NCBI GenBank assembly: GCA_023897205.1
Contig: JAHWDD010000010.1
Span: 1,922,001 to 1,986,000 of the forward strand
Length of the DNA: 64,000 bases
Direction of reading: 5' to 3'
Origin: Exophiala sp. HKRS030
Lineage: Eukaryota; Ascomycota; Eurotiomycetes; Chaetothyriales; Herpotrichiellaceae
This document shows, one piece after another, positions 34,837 to 46,224 of this stretch. How positions within the stretch are numbered: the stretch's first letter is position 1; the number at the start of each line of letters is the position of its first letter. The notes below the pieces were generated by a model. It searched no databases and was not told the origin of the DNA. It saw only the letters and a program-made list of their open reading frames with translations. Position numbers and translations under genes: made by a program.

Positions 34837-35210
34837 ATGTCGTAAGTAGATAGCTACATTTCGACGGAAATCGTGCTGAGTAACGTGACAGGTCACGCAA
34901 TCGTCATCAAGCTCGACATATGTCACTACATTTTAACGAAAGGCCTTCAGCGGCGCACGCCAACCATACCAATGCTCAACCATCAGCGGCACATTCCTCA
35001 AGCAGTCCCCACTCCACCTCCGCTACGCTTGCAGACGTTGAACGCCATGTCATATGGCATTGTTGTAATTGTGGCGAGGGAGGGATGTCGGTGAAAAACA
35101 ATCCATGTTGTCCTAAAATTGATTGCCAACATGTGAGATGTGATAACTGTCGCAAGGAAGCGCCGAAAATCAGAAGACGACGAGCCACTGGGAGAAACTC
35201 GAACCGGTAG
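34837..35210 (+). CDS. Small zinc-finger-like protein with W-x-C-x2-C motif, 107 residues
   Basis: Exon 1 is only five bases (34837-34841, ATGTC); the GTAAGT...GTGACAG intron (34842-34891) leads to exon 2 (34892-35210), and the frame closes exactly. The N-terminal 55 residues are polar (His, Ser, Ala, Asn). The motif is VIWHCCNCGEGG...NNPCCPKIDCQHVRCDNC, that is W-x-C-C-x-C, a second CC, then C-x-H-x2-C-x2-C, as in a widespread class of short fungal zinc-finger proteins. The tail is basic (KIRRRRATGRN). No signal peptide. Function unknown; probably zinc-binding and possibly nuclear. Confidence 0.65.
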
Positions 35211-37863
35211 GTGTGGATGACCTAAGCATTGTCATGAACACAGCACTAAATCATGCCTGGTAGGAACACGAAGTGAGCTGCAATGAGGATCCCCTGTCGA
35301 GTCTCCCTCTGGTGGGACAACAAGACTCTCTGATGGGTCGAGGACTAAATCTGGCCCTGGAATGCAAACAACGATGCATCAACTTCCCATGTACACCAGC
35401 TGCCAATGACAAGGATGGGAATGCGTTTGGGTTGGGGCAAACGGAGGGAATATTTGGAGTTGGTGAGGGATACAAAGGAAGGAGGGTTAGGAGAGCCAGG
35501 TAGGCGTTCAGATTGGGAAGGATGGTACGCAATTGGATGTAAGGGCCTTCGCGGCGGATTTTACAACTCAGTTAGATTCCAATTTGTTTTATTCATAAGA
35601 AGAGGTGTACTAGTCTCGTAGCTGGACTCTAACGACGTTCATCAAAGCTTGATCCACTACTGTTTCAGCCTTGAGACTAGATTCTGTCCAGATTGTGGGG
35701 TTAGTCTCTGCATCTGGGTTATGCCCATGGTCGTGAAGACGAAGATAGAGTAAGAAAAAGGGCGCTCAACAAGGGTTTCAAAACACAGAATGCTATTGCA
35801 AACTATTGGAATGAGGGCTCATTTGCCATCTAAGATGCAACATTAGGCATCTCTGTCTATCGGAACGCTTCAAACAACATTTCCTAGTGTAGTGCCTTGC
35901 AGTGCCTCGCCGAGAGCCTTGCATGACCTTGGCACTACCAAAGCTGCGTCGTTTTTCGCTTCATGACACTTCTCACCAAAATTCTCTCTCCTAGTCCCAA
36001 CTGGATTCAAGGCCTGCACTGCCAGGTAGCACTGCCAGTGTTGATGAGATTCGAACGCAGGATGGCGAAACAAGGCATTTTCTCAGCAAAATGCCTGTTG
36101 TATAAACTACTTGTTTTGTTGAAAGAGCGGTGAAGGAACGGGCAAGGCAGGATGGGTTTTAGAGAACTGCCACGCGGATCGATGAATCCGACACCTGGGC
36201 CCGTCGGTCTTGGGTGGGGATGGACAAAGTACCGTCAAGGCAACCTAGCAAGGACAAGGCTGAAGCACAGGAGGTCCAGCTAAGCCATATTGGGGAAGCG
36301 ATCAATTACTTGGTGGAGAATTTCAGGCTAATCAAGTAAGCCTGGGCATCCTTGTTTTAACGACTTTCGGAGATCGGATTCGAGGCTTTTTGCAAGGTCA
36401 CTCCTCAGAGAACGTGGTAAAATGGGCAACAAGGAATCTTGCTCCTCTACTTCACAAATAATGCAAGTCGTACGCTGGAGCCTAGCGACACAGGATAATG
36501 ACTCTCACAGGGAAAGATTGCCTTGGGTTTCTACATTTGCAGTGACTTGCGCAAGGCAACGTTGGGCATGGCTGCCTTGCCAAGGCGAGCCGCGCACCTA
36601 TCTCCATGGAAGTCAACCACAAACCTCAAAACTCAGCTTTCTTGCACACTTTTCTCAGGTTCTTCCGGAAACAGGGGGTGTAGAGAGGGTTGTGACGTTG
36701 GAGAATTGGAAACTATTAAGGTACTTCTTTTCCACTAACTCGTCGTTTCTCCAACATGGCACTTTCGAAATCTCCTTTGACGACCCTTGCACACTATCAA
36801 CGATGCTCGAAAGCCTACGTGTTGCCCCAGAGGCTTAGCTAGAACAAAAGAGACAGAGATCTCTACAGACAAGACCCTATTTGCGCCAAGGTTGAGATGT
36901 ATCACTGACTGCTGTGCAAGGTATATCCGAGACAGGGCAATTTTCTCCACCAAACAGGTTACTTCTGATCTTGCGGGCGCAGGACAGCCGAGTCACAAGA
37001 CATCACGAGGCTTCTGCCTGATCTTTATGGCGTTCAATTTTTTCCAGCTTAGCTGAAAATCCATCCCTCCCAACAGATTTCTGTCCATCGGGATCCACCG
37101 CCTTGGAAACCGAGTCAGGATCCACCGAGTCATGAATCAACTGTCCCCGAAGGCCGACTACTGCTTCACTTCAGCTGTATCTCTACATCTTATGAATATT
37201 CTCTAAGCCCCATATTCAAGGTTGGCGGGGCCCGGCACCGTCTCAGTCGTTCCCGTCCCAGGACTATTGTCTTCAGTCCCACCCACATGCTTGCCATGAG
37301 ATCTTACCATGTTTTCTACTCCTGTTCATCGCAGCTCCGCGAGGATAACAAGAATGATTCCCAGATTGGACTGTCTCAGTGCGTGTTGCAATGGCTTTCC
37401 CCGGGCACATGACTATAGACGTTACCGTTACTCCGCCACGGTACTTTTGGAAAACTCCGCTTCTGATTGTGAGGATAGAAGTTCTGGATCCATACCGACA
37501 TGCACAACCCGCTTCATTCTGACCTCGAATTCACGAATATGCCTTGTCACTAGGAACTTCAACTACTACTGTGGCAAATTAATTACCTGAATGAGCCACC
37601 AAACGGAGTGAAGGGAAGGCAGATGACCAGCACCGCCCTTTCAGCATCATTATATCCTTGTGGTTGAGTGGACGTTGTCGAGAGGTGAAAGCGTAAGCTG
37701 AATCTTATAAGAAAAGGTATTTTCTCGCCATGATGTACGATGTATCTCAGTATCTTCACACAGACTCCTTCATCAACACCTTTCCATTCAATAATACTCA
37801 TCATCAAGCAATCGAATTCTTCTTCTACACAAAACTCTTCAGAATATCTCTATCATCGACGAG
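35211..37863. other. Long gene-poor region
   Basis: About 2.65 kb. The best candidate is a short frame from 36219 (MDKVPSRQPSKDKAEAQ...HIGEAINYLVEN) that ends at a GTAAGC donor-like site, but no convincing next exon follows. The plus-strand ORF 36422-36838 has no motif. A TATAA element at about 37706 may serve the gene at 37864. Confidence 0.4.
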
Positions 37864-38061
37864 ATGCCTCCAGCCCAGAAACGGATGGTCAATGCGACTC
37901 ACTGGACATGTACAGAATGCGGGCAAAAGAATAGCTTCGCAAACAACGCCACACATTGTCCCATGCCATGTTGTCCCGGGAAATACACTAAGGGTTCAAG
38001 TCCTGTATCATACGAGAAGCCACCACGAGGAGACCGTACACCACCGAGAACAAAGAGATGA
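37864..38061 (+). CDS. Small zinc-ribbon-like protein, 65 residues
   Basis: Single exon. The motif is ATHWTCTECGQKNSFANNAT followed by HCPMPCCPGK: W-x-C-x2-C, then H-C and C-C, enough ligands for one zinc. The tail is basic and proline-rich (RGDRTPPRTKR). It shares the THW-x-C-x2-C start with the decayed gene at 40,754. It has no signal peptide. Small size lowers certainty, but the shared motif with three neighbours supports it. Confidence 0.55.
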   Translation: MPPAQKRMVNATHWTCTECGQKNSFANNATHCPMPCCPGKYTKGSSPVSYEKPPRGDRTPPRTKR

Positions 38062-38330
38062 GGGTGGGTTATTGTTGGTCTTCGAACGAGACTCGGTTTA
38101 GTGCTCGGGGCTATTAAGGTACGATATCAAAGAGATCTAGCTGTGGATAGAGATGATCATATACTAATGTCCATGGCCAGCAGTACCTGTCAGCGTTTTG
38201 TTGTGCCTGTGGCCCGACTACCTCTTTCGTCGACAATTCCTAGAAGAGTCTTGATGTTGGTTGGACCGGCAGGAGGAGATGGACATGATGGATCGTTTGG
38301 ACTTTGGCGTGTAGTGGTATGGTGAATCAA

Positions 38331-38751
38331 TCAATGTTCGGCGGGCATGTTGGTGTGATGCTTGGTGTGGTGCTTTGTGTGGTGCTTGGTGTGGTGCTTG
38401 GTGTGGTGCTTGATGTGGTGCTTGGTGTGGTGCTTGGTGTGGTGCTTGGTGTGGTGCTTGGTGTGGTGCTTGGTGTGGTGCTTGGTGTGGTGCTTGGTGT
38501 GGTGCTTGGTGTGGTGCTTGAAGTTCCTTCTCGGAGTGGTTGTTGATGTGATGCGTAATGTGGTTTCCATCAAGCGATCGTTGGCATGATCTCTTGGTGG
38601 AACTTCAGTCGTCGTCTTCTACTTCCAGGATGGTTTTTTCAATGATGATCCCGTTTTCAACGATGTCCACGTGTTGGCGTTCCTCGCTCTCTTCTCCCTC
38701 TTCTCCCTCGTCTCCCTCTTCTCCCTCTTCTCCCCGCTCTACTTCCCTCAT
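38331..38751 (-). CDS. Acidic plus KHHT-repeat reading frames, possibly one broken gene
   Basis: On the minus strand an ATG at 38751 opens a 48-codon acidic frame (EEGEEGDEGEEGEESEE, then NGIIIEKTILEVEDDD) that stops at 38605. Another frame runs through this point (TEVPPRDHANDRLMETTLR) into 38573-38331, which encodes about 14 tandem KHHT units. If one base shift near 38610 is allowed, the two join into a single protein with an acidic head and a His/Lys repeat tail that could bind metal or nucleic acid. The plus strand of the same repeat encodes VVLG units, which I consider less likely. Coding status is uncertain. Confidence 0.3.
38350..38523. repeat. 12-bp minisatellite (TTGGTGTGGTGC)n
   Basis: About 14 head-to-tail units of TTGGTGTGGTGC with rare variants (TTTGTGTGGTGC, TTGATGTGGTGC). 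Unit length is a multiple of three, so all frames stay open through it. It lies about 300 bases downstream of the zinc-ribbon gene at 37,864. Confidence 0.9.
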
Positions 38752-40753
38752 TCTACACGATTGTACACGAATATACCTAGAAGACTTAGATTACCTCTCT
38801 TTAGGTACTATAAAGTCCTCATTCCCTTTCTCATAGCTTGAAGTACATCAATAAATCTCTTCTCCATCTCGTTCTCACTGTCGATCAGTAAAAATTAGTA
38901 TGCAGACAAGTATCCACTCAACGCAGTGCGCCCACTGTCACGTACTACACTAATTCCTCTATCGGCCCCTCCTTATCATAGTAAGACAGCAACACGAACG
39001 AACCACATTACATCCTTTCATAACTTAGCAAAGACTGAACAACATTCATCTGGACCAAGAAGTAGTTCTCACATGGACACATTTCACGCCTGAGCATTCT
39101 CCCTTTGGCGACACTCATCCCGAATTGATGTCCTACATCATCCTTTGTTACCAACAACTGACTTCATCCTGCTCTTTTACCTCACCCACCACCGCGACGT
39201 TGTGGGCTCCTAATAGGTGTGTAAGCCTGTGTCGTAAGCGGTATATCGGAGTGTAAGTTGGAAGGTGCGCCCGTGGCTTTGCAAGGTGTAACCTTTGTGT
39301 AACTTTGTGCTACTGCACACCATTGGATCGGCACGATCCGTATCTCGTCTACTATCTTTGTCCCCTGATAGCTACTACCCCGTGACCCCGGAGAGAGCCA
39401 CAAGAATCACAGGAGCCCCTTGCCTACCACAAGAACAAACGTCTAGACCAGACAACAATAATGGCGCGATACATTGTCCAAAAGCACAAGTGATACGATC
39501 TTCCCTGCTGTATCAATACCCCACGGCACTTCACGAACAGGAATTAGCGCCGATTGGTTTTTGGGCCTCCACAAGTCCACGACATTGACATCACCAAGTT
39601 CGCAACATTGTCTATCCACAAATACGCGAAATCTGTATCTTTTGTATGATCAAAGGTAGGAGCTTCCTGTCGAGTCGTTTATCAGAGTCTGTGGTCATCG
39701 GCCAGTCCCTCGTCTTTTTAGGTTGGGCTTCTCAGGCCATGCGCGAGCACTGCACGTCGTGACAGATGCTTCAACGCATACGGAATCATTGGCTAAGATT
39801 GCCTATGGACTGTGGGTGCAGAGGGCATTTACCAGGGCAGGTGCTTCATCATGATGTGACCTCTTCAGTATATCAGGTCTCCATGATTATAGGCAGGAGC
39901 GAAGTACTTTTGGGGTCCCAGACTTTCCTGAAAGCTCTTATCTCACCTCAGTGCTATGTCTTCGTTCTCGGGTGAAGGCCATGAACCCCATCTGTTCCCT
40001 AAGGCGTCTTTGACCTGCCACTCAACCGCCTGAGTCCGCCTGATTCAGCGATATTGGCTTTGAGTTGAACTGCATCGGAGGGCAATTGGATGAGACTTGC
40101 GCGGGCCCATTCCTTTGCCTACCCAACAGGGCCAGCCATATTCATGTCGGCTCAGCTCTTGGCTTCGAAGACATACTACGATCACGATCTGTACAGTATT
40201 CAACACTTGACTACCTCATACCGATCCGGAATCACCAGGGGCACAGTCGGCATTGGTGAATAATATTCATAGCTCAGATTGAACGGCGCTGTTGCTTTCT
40301 CAACACGCGACATTTCATCCCGGCCATGATTGCACAGCCGACGGCTGAAGGATTTGGATGTACGGCGGTGGAGATTCATCTGGCGTGGGTATGGCTTTGA
40401 TCTCGTTTTGGATGGAGACAGGACAGAGGGGTTCTGAGAATATGGAGGTGCATCCCGTTTGTGGAACTTTATAAAGGGTACCTCCGTGGTATTTAGAGGT
40501 AAACAAGAAATTCCTCATATATAGAAGAACGTAATATGATGACTCCAAGTGTCTTTTCACTCACACACTTCACCCTCTTCTGGATTCATCTACTGTATCC
40601 TTTCCATCAAGTCTCCTCCTCTGTGCCATCGTCCCTTGACAACACCACCAAAACCTCCATTTCATCCCCTCGCTATTCCTCCAGCGTTAGACCCAGAAAT
40701 CAAAACCCTTCAAGACCTGAGTCCGCGTTACTTCCTCTGCCAAAACTCCCGTA
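38752..40753. other. Gene-poor region
   Basis: About 2 kb without a supportable gene. TATAAA at about 40,470 and TATATAG at about 40,516 precede the decayed zinc-ribbon gene. ORFs at 39,295-39,588 and 40,536-40,773 overlap in several frames with no motif. Confidence 0.45.
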
Positions 40754-40963
40754 ATGAGCCCAGCACGCATTGAAGCCACACACTGGTGCTGCGGCCAGTG
40801 CCCGAAAACACCGCTCATTGCTCCATGAACACCTTACATGTGGTCCGACTCCCATCGCAAGAACTGCATCGAAAGCAACCACGCACGGTGCTCAACGTGC
40901 AAGCCGATCGCTCTCAAGGGGAGAGATCCTCCGCAGCAAGAACCAGTACAGGCTGCACAGTAG
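40754..40963 (+). pseudogene. Small zinc-ribbon-like gene with internal stop
   Basis: One frame reads MSPARIEATHWCCGQCPKTP, meets a TGA at 40826-40828, and continues with HRKNCIESNHARCSTCKPIA to a TAG at 40963. Both halves carry the family signature: THW-C-C-x2-C first, then N-C-x4-H-x2-C-x2-C. The whole is 70 codons. The TGA could come from CGA by one transition. It is a decayed relative of the genes at 34,837 and 37,864. Confidence 0.55.
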
Positions 40964-41883
40964 GCAGGGTCGGAGAGAGATAGTGTGCATCGGTCAGTAC
41001 GTTGATACGTTGAGAATGGCAGGCGGGAGCGTAGCCAACGCTGAAGATCTCTTTCCTTCCCTTCCCTTGCCTAGCTACCTTCATCGTCTTTCTTGCTTAG
41101 AATTGTTCTTCTCTGATGCTGACCACGCCTTCCATAGATCCTCGATCATTCGTCCGGTGCTTGCGAGGCATGACCTAGAATGTTCCAGGGACGGGCCACA
41201 TAGACCAAGCCGAAAAAAGGACGATGCAAAAACATCGATAGATATCCAGGTTGTCGAACATCCAACTCTTCAGGGTCGTGTCTCTAGATACTCAATCAGG
41301 GATTTCGACGTCGGGAACTGAACATGAGCACTTTCCATTTCCAGCTTTACACCTAGGCCTGTCCTGAACCTTGCCGCTTTAACCTGTGCCCGCCTGTCAC
41401 GTGACTGGTGATCGAGTTGATCCAGCCTGAGCAGCGATAATGGTACGCATATCCGGGCCAGAGGCCCCGTTTCTGGCACCCGCCCTATTCTTGCTAGTCT
41501 ACCTCCAAACAGATGTTTCGGCTAAGCATAAGTGTGACTTACAGTGGGCAACCACTTTTTCGTCTTATTACCTGCGGGACGGTTTCTAGCCAATGTGGTG
41601 AATCTTACCTAGGTATTCATGCCGATCCACAGAGTGGGGTTGTGCTCTGACCCACTAAACAGCCGCCGTATCAATTTTCAAGCTAACCCAAAGCATGTAT
41701 CCCGCCAAGCCATGCATACCCTCAATCTGCTAGTGAGTTTCAACTTCTGAGCGGCCAAAGCAGATCGTTGGTTCTCCGCAACTCAAGACCGTTCACCATT
41801 CACGACCCCGCCTCTTCAGCGTTCCGTTTTGCGTGGGCTATGAATAATGGGCACATCCTCGATGTTATTCATTGCCAGCCGAT
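40964..41883. other. Intergenic region
   Basis: About 0.9 kb without a recognisable gene; contains the promoter of the DUF7924 gene. Confidence 0.5.
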
Positions 41884-44002
41884 ATGGCTGCGAGTGTTGC
41901 AGAGCGAGCCACAGACGGCGCGCCGAAAGGTCGCGACAGACCTGACCGCCCACTAAGGCCTGAGCGTTCAAGCCGTAGGAGATTCCTCCATCATTTTGGA
42001 ATCCTACCTAACTCGACACAGGAAAACGGCACCGTTCTGCCCAAGGCGAAGAAGAGGACGAAAACACAACTGAGCACCGAAGAAAGAGCCGAAGAATCCA
42101 GGAGAGATGTCAGTTCCCCTCATACCACTTGTCCGATCCGCGTGTCACTGACCACGGTGCAGCTGACGATCAGCGCCCTCAAAATCCGAGAATAGGCCAC
42201 GAGACCTCTGGCAAGAACCCACGATTACAAGAGAATCAAGCCGCGAACCAGCAACGATTCGCAAGAGGTTCGGAGAGGTCATCGCAGAGACAAGCATTGA
42301 AGCAATACCAAGGTCATAAAGAGAAGGACACAGACCGTAAGACCTCGCCGGCGGACCTATCAGCACATAAGAGCAGTCAGTTGTTGTCAGCACTTCCATG
42401 AATCATATTGCTAATTTAAAAAAGCTAGACGGCGCCGTGTGAATATCGGAGACGAAGAAAACCAGGACGCGAAGCGTCCGAGACGCAGGCTACCGCAACA
42501 TACTGAAACAAGGACTGGACCTGACAAGGAGAACTTCATTGAGGATTGGTTGGATGAGTCCTTTTGGTCTCGCAGAACCTCGACAGAGAACGAAACGCGA
42601 CATTCTGAGGCATTAGTCAACATGCCCCGCAACTCCCCCAAGTCCTCCCCTCCCCAGGGAACAGCTATGAAGAATCCATAACTACGTCCAGAAGGTCTGA
42701 GAAGTCTGCTGCGAGCGTGCATGATATGAACTACCGGGATTCTCTGGGCTACCGCAACGTTTACATTGAGCGCGACGATCCTCCTGCTGAGTTGATGCGC
42801 CGAGCACAGAGAATAGTTTCGCGCCCAAGAGCGTCTCCTGAGTTAGATGATGCTACAGCCGACCGTCTTAGGCGTACCGCTCGCAAGCTCCAGAACGATG
42901 CCGAGGACAAAATCATCAAACAGTTGGTTCCGGGCATAATTCCTGCCATGAACAGTTTACCCGACGAGAGATTAGAAATGAATTCCGACCAACTGTGGTG
43001 CAATTCTGTCCCCATTCCACTTAACGCAAACGTGCTTGCTACGCCACTCCCTTACCAAAACCAAAACCTGATCTAGCTTTCGGATACTCCCAAGCTGCCT
43101 TTACCGAAAAACAACTTATGACTATTGATCTTCTCGTGGACGACTCGTTCGGCCGAAGCTACGCCGTCCCCGACCAGAAGGTTCGATTTCCGTTCCTAGA
43201 GATCGAATTCAAGTCCCAGGCCAAAAATGGAACCCACTATATCGCCACAAACCAAGCAGCTGGTGCTGGAGCGATCGCCCTAAACGGGACTATAGATCTA
43301 ATGCAGCGCAGCTTCGGGATAGAGAAATTCGATTATGATGAACCACAATATTTCTCCGTTACCATGGACCATCAATTAGCCTGTGTAAATGTACATTGGC
43401 TAAGAGCTCCCGCAGCAGGAGGGCAACACAGTTTCCATGTCGAAGGACTTACACAGCACCTTCTACGGGACGCAAATGGTATTCGAGCATTGTCCCGAGC
43501 AATTAAGAACATCCTCGACCACTGTGCAGATAAACGCCTGCGGACACTTTGCAGCGCCTTAGATGCATACCGGGAGACGGTCATTCGCGACAGAAACGCA
43601 GCAAGTGCGCAGAGGGAACGGCAACACAAGGAGCTATCGGAGCCACAGGCTGGACAGCGATCCAAAAGAGGCGTACCTGCGCCTATGGCTCACTTGGCAA
43701 ACGGCGCATCGCACATGGAAGAGGGCCGAATGAGCCGAAACACAGTTGGACCCGTGCAGCCTTTGCCCAATGGACAACGAGCCAGAAGAGGAGGCCCTGC
43801 GCCTGAGGTTCAAGTCGCATCGTACGGAGAAGTTAGAACCAGCCGACAACCAATCGAACCGGTTCGACCTATGCATACGGAGCAGCGGCCACGACGCGCA
43901 GTGACAACAACACGTCGTCCAGCTCAGAATCCGGTCGACATTCCCGCCAAGTCGACACGAATGTCATCCAAACGCAGCTCAAGGTTTATGGAGTACGACT
44001 AA
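41884..44002 (+). CDS. DUF7924-domain protein, about 692 residues, three frame breaks
   Basis: The model starts at the ATG at 41884 (MAASVAERATDGAPKGRDRP), with one intron at about 42386-42428 (GTCAGC...GCTAG). The frame slips three times at C runs: 42040-42042, 42647-42655 and 43049-43051. One added C at each gives continuous segments (RRKSRRIQERC; NSYEESITTSRRSE; PKPKPDLAFGYSQAAF) and exactly 693 codons. The conserved domain spans about residues 330-540: KPDLAFGYS, MTIDLLVDDSFGRSYAVP, RFPFLEIEFKSQAKNGTHY, ATNQAAGAGAIALNG. This pattern (D-L...FPF..EFK...ATNQ.AGA) is that of fungal DUF7924, which has a nuclease-fold flavour (D...ExK) but no proven function. The N-terminal half is low-complexity and basic; the C-terminal 130 residues are repetitive (QRxRRGxPAP). 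Such genes are common in fungal accessory regions. Confidence 0.75.
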
Positions 44003-44889
44003 ATGGTCATATCATTGATGCTTCAAGAAGACGAATCTGATACTGTATCGGGGAGTTGTGTGCTTGATGAGTTCACGGAGTTACGTGCCGTTAAGGCGCC
44101 GGATAGGTGCTAAGCTTTTGTACTGAGCAAATAGAGATGGTTCTCCCTAGCAAGGAACTAAGTGAGTAAGCAATAAGTCAGTTCTGCTCGACGTTGTCAG
44201 TGTCAGTTCTCGTTGTTCAGTCGTTCAAGGCTCTTTAAGTCCTCACAGGAGGCACTCCAAGTCGCTAGAGTGCGCGCAAGTCAGGTCAGTCAAGTTTTCA
44301 TAGAGAAGTTTTGCTTGCTGGTTGTTGTTGTTGTCTCGTTGTTTGTTGCTAGCACAGCGACCCTCTCCTTGCCCATATACTCCTCGAACGCCTTCCTACG
44401 ATCTCTCGGAAAGCAATGACAGGTCCACACTATGTGCAATCTCATGCACGTTTACGGCACCTGATTGAAGATGAAAAGCCTCGGAGGCAGATCAGGCCTA
44501 CGCGGAAGGTTGCTGATAACGCTGATACTGGGTTTTAATACCAGAAACGGTGAGAGGGTATCGGAGAGTTGTTTTTCCGGGGTTAAGCCAATGAGGATAC
44601 CGTACATACTGCACGTGCAAACATGTCAGAGTTCCGAAAGGTGCCTGGCATTAAACATAGGATCACGTGGGGAAGAATGACTTTGCAACTGTTGCTGTCT
44701 TGCGCCAAGCTATGACACTTAAGGTGACACTCAACGTTTATGGAAGGCAAATCCATTGCCAAGACCCGCCGGCCCAGGTAACGCCTAAGAGCCACTCTCC
44801 TATACTCATTGACAGACATTAGACCCAAAGAACCAAAATCGGATCCTGGATCTCGTGACACATTTCAGCGCCGGCGGAAAATTTCTCAG
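44003..44889. other. Intergenic region
   Basis: About 0.9 kb. No gene is evident. An upstream exon of the APH-family gene could lie here but no convincing splice pair was found. Confidence 0.45.
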
Positions 44890-46224
44890 ATGAAACCGTT
44901 TGATATGCCGGTCGATGGAAATCCACTTGCTCTGCTTGGAAGCACTTCCTGGGAGGGGGCTGACGCATACGAGGTCGGGGGCGAATTCCACCAGCGAGCC
45001 ACAGCATTCTTTGCTGCAGTGAAATGGGACCAGCTTACATCGCTCGCTTCGAGACTTCGCGATGGTATACCATGCACCCTTGGAGACGAATTCTCTATCG
45101 GTCACTTCAACATGGTTCGGCGGATACTGTTTGAGGACGATGTTAGTTGGGTTGCTAGGCTACGACTGCCACGGCTAGGAGCGGCCGTAGGCGACTGCGA
45201 GACGCTCGAGGCTAGAACTATAAAGATAGAGGTTGCTAGCATCAAATTTTTGAAGTACGTTAACTTCAAGAATGCGTAGAAGGTGTACTGACTTTGTGCT
45301 TCCACGAGAAGAGCCAAAACATCTATCCCTGTTCCGGAAGTTCATAGTTACAACGTTAATGCAGAGAACGAAGTTGGCGCCCCGTATATCCTAATGGATT
45401 ACATTAACGGAACGGTTGCAACAGAATTACGAATAGCGAAAAATTGTGATTTAGACTTATTCGGCACGTTCGACCAAGATCGGAAGTTTCGACAGCAAAT
45501 GGCTAGTATTCAGGTTACACTATCCTCGTTCCAATTTAACCAGATCGGAAGCCTCTATCAGAACGAAACTACATCGGAATTCTTCATTGGCCCAGATGCT
45601 GAGATTGGGAAAGGGCCTTGGGCGTCTTCAATGGACTATTACGCAGACCTTGCCCGCTATGCTCTCCAGAATTGTGTGGCTAATGCGGCGGCTGATGTCC
45701 AGATGAGCTGGTCATTTGCACTCCCAGTGCTCTTTGAGCACCTTATCTCAGTGTATGGCCACGGCCACACCAGTAAAGGCCCTTTTAGGCTAACAAATCG
45801 GGATTTCGGAGCCCACAACCTGCTTGTCAATCATGATTTCGAAATCGTTGGCGTCATCGACTTTGACGGCGTCATGGCTGCACCAATTGAGATGGTTGCA
45901 CAATATCCTCAACTGTCGGGATTGGCGCGAGAGCCTCCCGGACATGTTGAGACCAGACCTCTTGCAATTGATCGCATATCGAGGACAGCACAGAAGCTCG
46001 AAGCATACAAGAATTTCGTTGAAGCAGCCGAAGCTGAATTAGGCTCCAACGAGAAAGGAGAGCCAGCGATTGCGGACATGTTGTTGTCAGATGCTGCGAT
46101 CATAATTCAGGGCCTGCTGCGTTATACGAGTCATCAGAGGTCTGTGAATGATAAGTGGATGAAAGGATATTTGAAGCTTCTGCGCAAGATTTCAGCTACG
46201 CACTACGCAAGACGGTGTGTTTGA
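44890..46224 (+). CDS. APH-family phosphotransferase (aminoglycoside/choline kinase-like)
   Basis: Exon 1 is 44890-45254 and exon 2 45309-46224, joined by a 54-nt GTACGT...CACGAG intron that keeps phase, for 426 residues. The N-lobe has FSIGHFNMVRRILFEDDVSW and VASIKFLKRA; the hinge is TSIPVPEVHSYNV...APYILMDYI, typical of fungal APH-domain proteins. The catalytic loop is NRDFGAHNLLVNHDFE, with Asp and Asn conserved and the usual His replaced by Asn/Arg. The metal-binding motif is VGVIDFDGV. The 28 codons upstream of the chosen ATG are open but start from TTG. Substrate is unknown; fungal members are rarely true aminoglycoside kinases. No neighbouring pathway genes are present. Confidence 0.82.

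Noticed and set aside
36422..36838. 138-codon plus-strand ORF
   Set aside because: No domain, poor amino-acid character, start lies inside another weak frame, and no splice support.
38304..38589. Plus-strand VVLG-repeat ORFs
   Set aside because: They are frames of the 12-bp minisatellite with no coding sequence on either side; kept as a repeat only.
40770..41321. 183-codon plus-strand ORF
   Set aside because: It overlaps the decayed zinc-ribbon gene in another frame and shows no motif; the zinc-ribbon frame carries the conserved cysteines.
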